The notes below the pieces were generated by a model. The model saw only the letters and a program-made list of their open reading frames with translations, searched no databases and was not told the DNA's origin. From a virus, in IMG/VR virus record IMGVR_UViG_3300013113_000858, positions 1-64,000 of that record: DNA of 64,000 bases; one strand, given 5' to 3'. Positions 24,075 to 30,920 of the stretch are shown piece after piece. Within the stretch, counting starts at the first letter, position 1. Each line of letters opens with the position of its first letter. Position numbers and translations under genes: made by a program.

Positions 24075-24767
24075 ATGAAAAAAATTATTATAACAGGCTC
24101 TCGTGGCTTATTGGGAACTGAGATATCTTCTTTTTTGCGTTCAAAAAACTATGAGATCATAGAATGTGATTTGCAACTAGGTCATGATTTGACAGATGAA
24201 AATTTTGTCAAAGAATTTTTTAAAAACAATCCGGCAGATGGATTGATTAATTTATATGCGTTAAACCCTCACGTTGATAAAAATGACGAGTCTACGAATT
24301 TGTTTGACATTACACTAGAATCGTTGAATGCTTATTTGGAGGTAAATCTGTTGAGCCTATTTTCAGTATGTAGGGAATACGCTAGAAACAATAAGCAAGG
24401 ATCAATTGTTAATTTTTCTTCAACCTATGGAATTGTTTCACCAAATCCTGCTTTATACGAAGAAAACAAAGAAAAGCACATTGGCTATTGCGTTTCAAAA
24501 TCAGGTGTGGTACAATTAAGCAGATATTTGGCAGTGCATTTAGCACCAAATATTAGGGTTAATTGTGTGGCTCCGGGTGGAGTTACCTTTAAGCCAACAA
24601 CTGAGCATAGTAAAAAGTTTATAAAACTATATGAAGAAAAAACCCCAATGAAAAGAATGATGAAGGTGGATGAGTTGAACGGTATGGTTAAGTTTCTGTG
24701 CTCTGACGAATCATCCTATGCAACAGGTGGTGTTTTCAACATAGACGGAGGATGGACCATATGGTAG
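24075..24767 (+). CDS. Short-chain dehydrogenase/reductase
   Basis: 230 aa, classical SDR. The NAD(P) motif is TGSRGLLG (7-14), the catalytic Ser is in VNFSSTYG, and YCVSK supplies Tyr and Lys. The ending NIDGGWTIW is the usual SDR C-terminus. It reduces or oxidises a small molecule, most likely a sugar or sugar nucleotide intermediate between the aminotransferase and the synthase. Its 3' end carries the ribosome site (GGAGG, 24747-24751) of the next gene. Confidence 0.9.
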   Translation: MKKIIITGSRGLLGTEISSFLRSKNYEIIECDLQLGHDLTDENFVKEFFKNNPADGLINLYALNPHVDKNDESTNLFDITLESLNAYLEVNLLSLFSVCREYARNNKQGSIVNFSSTYGIVSPNPALYEENKEKHIGYCVSKSGVVQLSRYLAVHLAPNIRVNCVAPGGVTFKPTTEHSKKFIKLYEEKTPMKRMMKVDELNGMVKFLCSDESSYATGGVFNIDGGWTIW

Positions 24768-25609
24768 ATTTTAACAATTTAGAAGAAGTATATTTCATTG
24801 GTGAGATTGGTATCAATCACAATGGAGATTTGCAGGTCGCAAAAAAATTAATTGATGCGGTGAATGCTTGCAATTGGGATTGTGCCAAATTTCAAAAACG
24901 CAATCCAGATGTTTGTGTTCCTGAACATCAAAAAGGGGTTATGAGGGAGACTCCCTGGGGCACAATGACCTATCTCGACTATAAATATAAGATTGAGTTT
25001 GGCCAAGATGAATTTGATAACATTCAAGAATATTGTGAATCCAAGCCATTAGATTGGACAGCTTCCGTTTGGGATTTAGATAGTTTGGAATTCTTAAAAG
25101 ATTATAGGGTGCCTTTTATTAAAATCCCATCAGCTTTGATCACTAAAACAGAATTAGTCGAAGAATCAGCAAAATCCGGGGTTCAGGTAATAATGTCAAC
25201 CGGTATGTCCACTCTTGAAGAAATCGATCAAGCAGTGAATATCATAATGAAGAACGGAAAAGATCCTATTATTATGCATACCAATTCTAGTTATCCAACA
25301 CCACGAGATGAACTGAATCTAAACTTAATTCCGTTTTACAAGGAACGATATAACTGTACAATCGGTTATTCTGGGCATGAAGAAGATTTGGAGCCAACTG
25401 TCATCGCCGTAGCATTGGGTGCGAAAGTTGTAGAGAGACATATTACTTTATCTCACGAGATGTGGGGGACCGATCAAAAGGCAAGCCTAGAGGTGATGGG
25501 GATGGATGCTTTGAAAAAACGATGCACAGACATTAATAAAATTTTAGGTTCCTCCGACAAAAAAGTTACAGAAAGTGAACTTCCAATTAGAAAAAAATTA
25601 AGAAGTTGA
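24761..25609 (+). CDS. neuB-like: NeuB-type nonulosonic acid synthase (sialic/legionaminic/pseudaminic family)
   Basis: 282 aa. The ATG at 24761 is chosen because GGAGG sits nine bases upstream, whereas the ATG at 24752 directly abuts it. EIGINHNGDLQVAKKLIDA, KFQKRNPDVC, STGMSTLEEIDQA, HTNSSYPTPRDELNLN, GYSGHEED and KVVERHITLS are the ordered motifs of the NeuB/PseI/LegI barrel, which condenses phosphoenolpyruvate with an aminated hexose to a nine-carbon acidic sugar. About 60 residues shorter than NeuB: the C-terminal antifreeze-like (SAF) domain is missing, which in NeuB helps to close the partner subunit active site. Which sugar it makes cannot be told. Confidence 0.88.
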   Translation: MVDFNNLEEVYFIGEIGINHNGDLQVAKKLIDAVNACNWDCAKFQKRNPDVCVPEHQKGVMRETPWGTMTYLDYKYKIEFGQDEFDNIQEYCESKPLDWTASVWDLDSLEFLKDYRVPFIKIPSALITKTELVEESAKSGVQVIMSTGMSTLEEIDQAVNIIMKNGKDPIIMHTNSSYPTPRDELNLNLIPFYKERYNCTIGYSGHEEDLEPTVIAVALGAKVVERHITLSHEMWGTDQKASLEVMGMDALKKRCTDINKILGSSDKKVTESELPIRKKLRS

Positions 25610-25626
25610 TAAATCTATGATAAAAT
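25598..25626 (+). promoter_or_regulatory. Extended -10 promoter for the cupin gene
   Basis: TTAAGA (25598-25603, weak), 17-base spacer, TAAAAT (25621-25626) preceded by TATGA. Predicted start near 25633, two bases before the ATG at 25635. AGGG at 25627-25630 looks like a ribosome site but would be excluded from a message starting at 25633, so either reading is possible. Confidence 0.42.
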
Positions 25627-25634
25627 AGGGAAAA

Positions 25635-25988
25635 ATGGATAACACTATAAAATATGTAGAAAAAGGTTGGGGGTTCGAAAAATGGATTGTTAACAAGCCT
25701 GCATATTGTGGAAAACTTTTATTCTTCCAAAGCGGTAAACGATGTTCATGGCATTTTCATAAGTTAAAAGACGAAGTATTTTACTTGCAATCTGGCCAAA
25801 TCCTTGTGAAATATTCAGATGAAGACGAATATTGGCAAGCAAAAGAGATCATTTTAAATCCGGGAGACAATTTCCACGTTTATACAGGATTAAGACATCA
25901 AATGATAGCATTAGAAGATTCCGAGTTGTTTGAGTTTTCAACTCAACACTTTGATAGTGATAGCTATAGATTAATGAAGGGTGATTAA
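25635..25988 (+). CDS. Single-domain cupin protein
   Basis: 117 aa. CSWHFHKLKDEVFYLQSGQ is cupin motif 1 with two metal-binding His and a Glu. PGDNFHVYTGLRHQM is motif 2 with a His. The size and layout resemble the mannose-6-phosphate isomerase-like or WxcM/sugar-isomerase cupins in surface-glycan clusters. It may isomerise or bind a sugar nucleotide. It starts its own possible transcript and runs without a gap into the HAD gene. Confidence 0.78.
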   Translation: MDNTIKYVEKGWGFEKWIVNKPAYCGKLLFFQSGKRCSWHFHKLKDEVFYLQSGQILVKYSDEDEYWQAKEIILNPGDNFHVYTGLRHQMIALEDSELFEFSTQHFDSDSYRLMKGD

Positions 25989-26321
25989 ATGATTATATAT
26001 GTTGATATTGATGAAACAATTTGCGAACATCCAAACACAGACCCTAGCGTTGCTAGAGATTATGAGAAGGCAATTCCAATATTTGAAAACATTAATAAAA
26101 TTAACAACCTATTTGATAACGGTGATACAATAATCTATTGGACAGCGCGTGGTGCAAATAGTGGTTTAAACTGGGGCGAAACAACAAAGAATCAATTACA
26201 AAAGTGGGGAGCCAAACACACAGAGCTAAAGATGGGCAAGCCACACTACGATTTGTTCATTTGCGACAAGGCTATAAACACAGAGAGATATTTTCAGGAG
26301 AAGAATGATGAAGTTCGATAA
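25989..26321 (+). CDS. Small HAD-superfamily phosphatase
   Basis: 110 aa. VDIDETI holds the nucleophile and acid/base pair (Asp6, Asp8). YWTARGANSG is motif II and KPHYDLFICDKAIN motif III-IV. Short HAD proteins of this kind recur in surface-glycan gene clusters next to nucleotidyltransferases and are sometimes mislabelled phosphoheptose isomerase. Likely it dephosphorylates a sugar phosphate, either the NeuB product or heptose bisphosphate (the GmhB step missing from the ADP-heptose module); the second is speculation. It overlaps the FkbM gene by 17 bases. Confidence 0.78.
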   Translation: MIIYVDIDETICEHPNTDPSVARDYEKAIPIFENINKINNLFDNGDTIIYWTARGANSGLNWGETTKNQLQKWGAKHTELKMGKPHYDLFICDKAINTERYFQEKNDEVR

Positions 26322-27003
26322 ATCTTGTATAAAAGAGTATTCTAAAACCGATGAAACTATTATTGAAGAAGTTCTTACACAAGACGTGTATGACTTTCAA
26401 AACTGGTCTCCCGTCCGACAACCTAAATTCATTGTAGATGTTGGTAGTCAAATTGGGTGCTTTTCCTTCATGGCTGCTCAATTGTACCCCGATGCTGAGG
26501 TTATCTCATACGAGTTAGACGGCGAAAATTATAATAAATCTATAACAAATTTAGAAGAATTTAAAAATGTTAAGGTTCGCAACAAAGCGGTAATAGGAAG
26601 AACCAAACCAGACGGCATTTGGGAATCTAATAGCACATATAATAGTAAGCCACTATTTAACACGGGTCATCCTTCAATAAATACAAATAATCCATATGGA
26701 AAACCGGGCGCACCAAAGCCACTAACTGTTGATTGTATAAATTTTGTTGAAATTTTTGATAAATTTAACATAGATTACATTGACTACCTCAAGATAGACT
26801 GTGAGGGTAGTGAGTATGAAATTATACCATTTATGGAAGAAAACCTGTTATTGGAACGAGTTTTAACGATTGGTATGGAAATTCACGGTCCAACTGGGCA
26901 AGAAAAACTTACCAACACCTTAAAAAACAATTTTACGAACTTTAAACAAAACGGAAGTATTCTTTTATTTTCGAAGCAAGGAGAAAAATATGCAAACTTA
27001 TAA
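26305..27003 (+). CDS. FkbM-family methyltransferase
   Basis: 232 aa. VDVGSQIGCFSFMAAQLYPDAEVISYELD is the SAM-binding motif I and the acidic end of strand 2. IDYLKIDCEGSEYEIIPF is the FkbM hallmark. These enzymes O-methylate sugars or other polyols. Last gene of the glycan cluster, with AGGAGAAG before its start. Its 3' end overlaps the next small gene by 14 bases, so the glycan and late-regulator regions abut directly. Confidence 0.88.
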   Translation: MMKFDKSCIKEYSKTDETIIEEVLTQDVYDFQNWSPVRQPKFIVDVGSQIGCFSFMAAQLYPDAEVISYELDGENYNKSITNLEEFKNVKVRNKAVIGRTKPDGIWESNSTYNSKPLFNTGHPSINTNNPYGKPGAPKPLTVDCINFVEIFDKFNIDYIDYLKIDCEGSEYEIIPFMEENLLLERVLTIGMEIHGPTGQEKLTNTLKNNFTNFKQNGSILLFSKQGEKYANL

Positions 27004-27184
27004 ACTATCAAATCAAGCTATTGGTTCAATCATGTTGACACTACAAAAAGGAATTCTAGAGCAAGTAGATATTACCGAGGTCTTACAGAGTTTTGAACTT
27101 GTAGCCGCAGAGGACGAAATCATCGTTCAAAATCCACCAACTTTTCAAGTAGATAAGCCAGAGGATAAAAAACCAGTTGCCTAA
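26990..27184 (+). CDS. Small protein of unknown function
   Basis: 64 aa, not recognised. The first 45 residues could form two helices (AIGSIMLTLQKGILEQVDITEVLQSFEL), followed by a short acidic tail with DKPEDKKPVA. AAGGAGAA stands a few bases before the ATG, the best ribosome site in this area. It is co-transcribed with the next gene, whose TTG start lies within its last codons. Similar small helical proteins are common next to late genes in T4-like phages, but I cannot assign a role. Confidence 0.65.
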   Translation: MQTYKLSNQAIGSIMLTLQKGILEQVDITEVLQSFELVAAEDEIIVQNPPTFQVDKPEDKKPVA

Positions 27185-27443
27185 ATATTTGTACTATTGC
27201 ACTGGGTGCGAAAAAGAATTTCAAGCATCCCACTCTATCCACAAAAAGCTGGAGGAGTGTGCAATTTGCAATTCTGAAAACAGTCTGATCCGAAAACCAT
27301 CAACTGTTTTCATAGGTAAAAAAATAGACACTTCAAGACCCTCTCAAGTTGGAAATATCGTAAAGCAATCTATAGAAGAATCGAGAGATGAGCTTAGGCA
27401 AGAAAAAGAGAGATTAAAGAAAAGGGAATATAAGAATGACTGA
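27177..27443 (+). CDS. Zinc-ribbon protein, FmdB-like
   Basis: 88 aa. Two CxxC pairs at 8-11 and 28-31 (CTGC, CAIC) in a short ribbon, as in FmdB/CxxC regulatory-type zinc ribbons. The remainder is a charged helix (ESRDELRQEKERLKKREYKND). It probably binds protein or nucleic acid. TTG (27177) is the likely start because it gives the normal ribbon opening MPKYLYYC, with GAGG upstream. Its 3' end overlaps the membrane protein gene by eight bases. Confidence 0.68.
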   Translation: MPKYLYYCTGCEKEFQASHSIHKKLEECAICNSENSLIRKPSTVFIGKKIDTSRPSQVGNIVKQSIEESRDELRQEKERLKKREYKND

Positions 27444-27807
27444 AATAGATTTTTTATACGTTATCATTTTTGGAATAGTATTATTCCTATCAATTTCAGT
27501 CAATCTGGTCCTTTTGCTGTATATAAAGAATGTTTTATTAAGGGTATATACAGCTTCCAATCAACTGTCTGAAATATTTACAGTTATGGATGGCTATAGA
27601 GAGCACTTGAAGTCGATCTATGAACTACCCACTTTTTACGGTGATGATACGTTAACGGGACTACTGAGCCACACAAAAGCAGTTTTTAGTTATTTGGAAA
27701 AATATGAAGAAGTTTATTCTTTTACAAATCCAGATTTGTTAGAGCAATTAGACGCTGCTTCTATGGAACTAGAAAAAAATTATGAAGACCAAGAAGAAGC
27801 GAGCTAA
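27436..27807 (+). CDS. Small single-pass membrane protein
   Basis: 123 aa. A single transmembrane helix at about 5-31 (IDFLYVIIFGIVLFLSI...LLLYI) and a soluble acidic C-terminal domain of 90 residues. No signal cleavage motif is seen. The position just before the gp55-like sigma factor could hint at holin-, spanin- or regulatory-like function, but nothing in the sequence decides it. Overlaps the next gene by 26 bases. Confidence 0.6.
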   Translation: MTEIDFLYVIIFGIVLFLSISVNLVLLLYIKNVLLRVYTASNQLSEIFTVMDGYREHLKSIYELPTFYGDDTLTGLLSHTKAVFSYLEKYEEVYSFTNPDLLEQLDAASMELEKNYEDQEEAS

Positions 27808-28471
27808 AAAAAAGAAAAATATTTATTTTACCAAGATGCATGAAGAAGCCATCTTGAAATACATTGATTGCCCAGACCGTGAAGAAAGGAATGTGATATA
27901 CAGAGATGTTATCCGCCCCGTCTTTGTGGAGATGATCAATAAAATTGTTTTTACGTATAAATTTACTAACTTACCAAATGTTGACAGCCTTAAAGATGAG
28001 TGTGAGATTCATCTAATAACAATTCTTAGTAATTTCGACCCATCAAAAGGCTCAAAAGCTTTTTCTTATTTTAGTGTGATTACAAAAAACTGGTTCATCG
28101 CTAAGGTTAAAAAGACTGCAATCCAATTAAGGCGTGAAGCACATTACGATGAAATCTCTAAAAGAGTAGAGATGGACCATCTTGCGATTTATAATCAGTA
28201 TGATGAACAGCGTACAAAGCGTGAATTTATGGAGCATTTGTGGAAAGAGATTGAAAAGTGGGAAAAAGCAAACTTAAAAGAAAATGAAAGAAAAATTCTC
28301 GAAGCCATTAAAATACTTCTTTCTGATGCTGAAACAATCGAAATTTTTAATAAAAAAGCTATTTATCTTTACATTAGAGAGATCACAAACTTAAACACTA
28401 AGCAGGTTTTAAACAACCTAAAAAGGTTCAGGCTTGAATATTCTAATTTTAAAACAAAATGGAACGAATAA
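27782..28471 (+). CDS. 55-like: gp55-like late sigma factor
   Basis: 229 aa (T4 gp55 is 185). The central motif FDPSKGSKAFSYFSVITKNWFIAKVKK fits gp55 region 2 (T4: [27 protein letters not shown]). The preceding KIVFTYKFTNLP and DECEIHLITILSNFD match the helices that hold RNA polymerase. The very basic start (KTKKKRAKKKK) and an extra C-terminal domain (150-229) are not in T4. gp55 directs host RNA polymerase to TATAAATA late promoters, with the sliding clamp as activator. The gene is just ahead of the virion module, which it probably switches on. The overlap with both neighbours indicates a shared transcript. Confidence 0.72.
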   Translation: MKTKKKRAKKKKNIYFTKMHEEAILKYIDCPDREERNVIYRDVIRPVFVEMINKIVFTYKFTNLPNVDSLKDECEIHLITILSNFDPSKGSKAFSYFSVITKNWFIAKVKKTAIQLRREAHYDEISKRVEMDHLAIYNQYDEQRTKREFMEHLWKEIEKWEKANLKENERKILEAIKILLSDAETIEIFNKKAIYLYIREITNLNTKQVLNNLKRFRLEYSNFKTKWNE

Positions 28472-28764
28472 AGAAAGATTTTGAATCACTCACTGAAGAA
28501 GCTCTGGAAAATATCAGAAAAGATCGCGCACAGACTCAAGAGCTTCTTAAAGACTTAGTTAAATATATATCTGGTGATGATCATCGACATAAGGAAGTCG
28601 GCATAACTGCCGCCAAGTATGTTGAAACCTTACAGCGTTCAAATGAACAGCTTGTAAAGATTGTAACAATCAAAGGAAAGCAGGAAACAGGTAAACAAGG
28701 ATTATCCGATGAGGATAGAGCAGAAATCTTCAATCAGTTGAATGAGGCCAATATCGATGAGTGA
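28459..28764 (+). CDS. Small helical protein, possibly terminase small subunit-like
   Basis: 101 aa, all helical with many charges. ENIRKDRAQTQELLKDLVKYI and AAKYVETLQRSNEQLVKIVTIK resemble, by memory of T4-like gp16 small-terminase proteins of marine phages, their DRxQT and KYxExxQRSNEQL segments. No large terminase is next to it, so this is uncertain. The start overlaps the gp55-like gene, and its stop TGA overlaps the ATG of the peptidase gene. Confidence 0.6.
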   Translation: MERIKKDFESLTEEALENIRKDRAQTQELLKDLVKYISGDDHRHKEVGITAAKYVETLQRSNEQLVKIVTIKGKQETGKQGLSDEDRAEIFNQLNEANIDE

Positions 28765-29920
28765 TGGCAATAAAAATAAATTGATTAATGGCAGCGCAAA
28801 CCTGTTTAAATATTCTGAAAATCAATTCCCTCAACCGTCACGAGGGCAAGAAGATAAGTTTTCCAATAAATTAGGGCAACTGATTGCTGAACAGAATGAG
28901 CCTGAAGGGATGTCCTTAAAGCAGCCGATCCCCGCTCTCGTATTAAAAGTTGAAGAGAAGGCAATCCCAACCCTTGGCGGGTTTCGTGATAAGACAAACA
29001 TGTATTCACAAACACCCCAAAAAACTTGCTTGAAGATTTGGTGTCACACCTATTTTGATTCGGGATTAAGTATCCCAAAAAACCTATTAACACCAGGAAA
29101 ACAGATTGGGCTAATATATGAGCACTTTACCTATGAGGCGTTAAATTCAGAATTAGATTTGGTAGTGCCAAAAGCTGGTGATTTTGTGAACGTCACACAT
29201 CCATACGCATATGGATATAAAAACAAGGTCGGAGTTTACTTAGGGCCATTGGTTAAAGCGATACCTAATGCGTTCTCCCCAGCTTCAGCAAACTTTGTTA
29301 AGCCGTCTAAAAGGAGAAAATATATTCCTGAAACACTAAGAAAGTTACAGTGTGAATCTCCGAAAGCAACTACTCGCAACCCTACGTCATCCCCAACGAT
29401 TAATCAAAAGATTGCATCACTTCATCCAAAGTTTCGTTCCAAGGCAATAGCTTTCTTCAATAAAGCCGAAGATATGGGTTATCAAGTTGATATGGTTTAT
29501 GGTTTTCGCAGTGTAGAATTACAGAATAATTTATATGCTCAAGGAAGAACATTCTCTGGCCCTAAAGATACAAAAGGGCGCATAGTAAACAGATCAGCAG
29601 TATGCACTTTTTCTCGTGGTGGCTCAAGTTATCACAACTATGGCCTTGCTTTTGATTTTAAAATACTTGGCTATAAAACTTGTAAGAAAAAAGCATCAGT
29701 TGCGAACCTTGGTGTAAGAGCCCGATGGGAAGGTGGTATGGAAGAATTAGGTAAAATGGGAGAATCCTTGGGGCTAACTTGGGGTGGACGATGGACCAAA
29801 ATGAAAGACAGGCCACATTTTCAATATCGTGGAACCTCATGGAAAACTTGCCGAAGTAAGTTGGAGAAAGGCGATGTCTTCCTTGATGCAGAAAGTAATC
29901 AAACATTTGTAAATGTTTAA
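28757..29920 (+). CDS. Baseplate-associated peptidoglycan endopeptidase (M15 family)
   Basis: 387 aa from the ATG at 28757 (GAGG nine bases upstream; an ATG at 28742 lacks a site). Residues about 220-387 are an M15 (VanY/L-Ala-D-Glu endopeptidase) domain: GFRSVELQNNLYAQGRT, then His293 and Asp300 in SYHNYGLAFDF, and His354 in RPHFQY, the zinc ligands. The N-terminal 200 residues are a separate domain, likely OB-like (DFVNVTHPYAYGYKNKVGVYLG), for docking. Location before the spike and wedge genes suggests a hub lysin that opens the cell wall during infection, the job gp5 lysozyme has in T4. It cuts peptide links rather than glycan strands. Confidence 0.82.
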   Translation: MSDGNKNKLINGSANLFKYSENQFPQPSRGQEDKFSNKLGQLIAEQNEPEGMSLKQPIPALVLKVEEKAIPTLGGFRDKTNMYSQTPQKTCLKIWCHTYFDSGLSIPKNLLTPGKQIGLIYEHFTYEALNSELDLVVPKAGDFVNVTHPYAYGYKNKVGVYLGPLVKAIPNAFSPASANFVKPSKRRKYIPETLRKLQCESPKATTRNPTSSPTINQKIASLHPKFRSKAIAFFNKAEDMGYQVDMVYGFRSVELQNNLYAQGRTFSGPKDTKGRIVNRSAVCTFSRGGSSYHNYGLAFDFKILGYKTCKKKASVANLGVRARWEGGMEELGKMGESLGLTWGGRWTKMKDRPHFQYRGTSWKTCRSKLEKGDVFLDAESNQTFVNV

Positions 29921-29935
29921 TATTTAGGTTAATAA

Positions 29936-30919
29936 ATGGCAAAAATTATTAAAAAAGCGTTTGATAATGTTGGGATATCTAAATCTGCTCAAACACAGTT
30001 TAGGAATATAGACAAGTCCGATCAGGCTAGAATAAAAGGGATCTGTGGAGATCCTATGATCGAACCAGTACCAGAGTTTATATCAACTAAATCAGAGAAG
30101 ATAATTAAAAACTCTAACAACTCTTGGATTGTCCTTGGTAGAGATAGATGGGGGATGAGATGCTCTGGCTACGGTGGTCGCGGCGACACACAGGCAGGAT
30201 CAATTGATATTGTTGTAGGCAGAATGTCAGCTAACGCTGTTGAAGAGAACTCTGAGGGTGAAAAGATATGGGTCGATCCAAACTTTAGAACAGACGCTGC
30301 AAGAATCTATATAAGCCAAAAAACAGATGTGGATTTAAATTTTGGCCTCGCTGCGGGTTCTATCGGAAGTCCCGGCTTGGCACCCCCAGACTCTTTACCA
30401 AATCCAGATTTAACAAAAAAATCACCCCGCTCCGCAATAGCACTTAAGGCAGATGGTCTACGATTCATTGCCCGTGAAGGGATAAAATTGATAACCAGAA
30501 CAGATGGTTTTAACTCCCAAGGAGGCAGTATTGAGAGTATTGCAGGGGTGGATATCATTGCCGGAAATGACGATTCGGATTTACAACCAATGGTAAAAGG
30601 GAAAAACTTATTAGAAGCATTTCGCAGAGTCGTTGCACATATAGATGATCTAAATGGTATTGTAGATTCTCTTCTAGCACATCAAACTACTTTCAATGAA
30701 CAGTTGGCAAATCATTTTCATTTCAGTCCTTTTTGGGGCATCGCCACAACCCCATCACCAGCAGCAGCTAATGCAGGAATCAAGACAGGTATTGATCATT
30801 TTAGTCAGACCAAGCGATCTTTGTCCTTGCAGAAAGCTAATTTAGCGAATTTCCGTTTAACATATTTAGAACAAGCTGGTGACAAATATATAAACAGTAG
30901 GTATAACAACTCCAATTAA
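29936..30919 (+). CDS. Predicted baseplate spike/hub protein
   Basis: 327 aa, not recognised to a named family. Residues about 60-210 are rich in short beta strands and Gly turns (CSGYGGRGDTQAGSIDIVVGR, SAIALKADGLRFIAREGIKLITRTDGFNSQGG), the look of a gp5/VgrG-like beta-prism or spike. The last 110 residues are helical (HIDDLNGIVDSLLAHQTTFNEQLANHFHF). Between the lysin and a giant baseplate gene the best guess is a tail spike or hub part. AGGTTAATAA stands just before the start. Confidence 0.55.
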   Translation: MAKIIKKAFDNVGISKSAQTQFRNIDKSDQARIKGICGDPMIEPVPEFISTKSEKIIKNSNNSWIVLGRDRWGMRCSGYGGRGDTQAGSIDIVVGRMSANAVEENSEGEKIWVDPNFRTDAARIYISQKTDVDLNFGLAAGSIGSPGLAPPDSLPNPDLTKKSPRSAIALKADGLRFIAREGIKLITRTDGFNSQGGSIESIAGVDIIAGNDDSDLQPMVKGKNLLEAFRRVVAHIDDLNGIVDSLLAHQTTFNEQLANHFHFSPFWGIATTPSPAAANAGIKTGIDHFSQTKRSLSLQKANLANFRLTYLEQAGDKYINSRYNNSN

Positions 30920-30920
30920 T

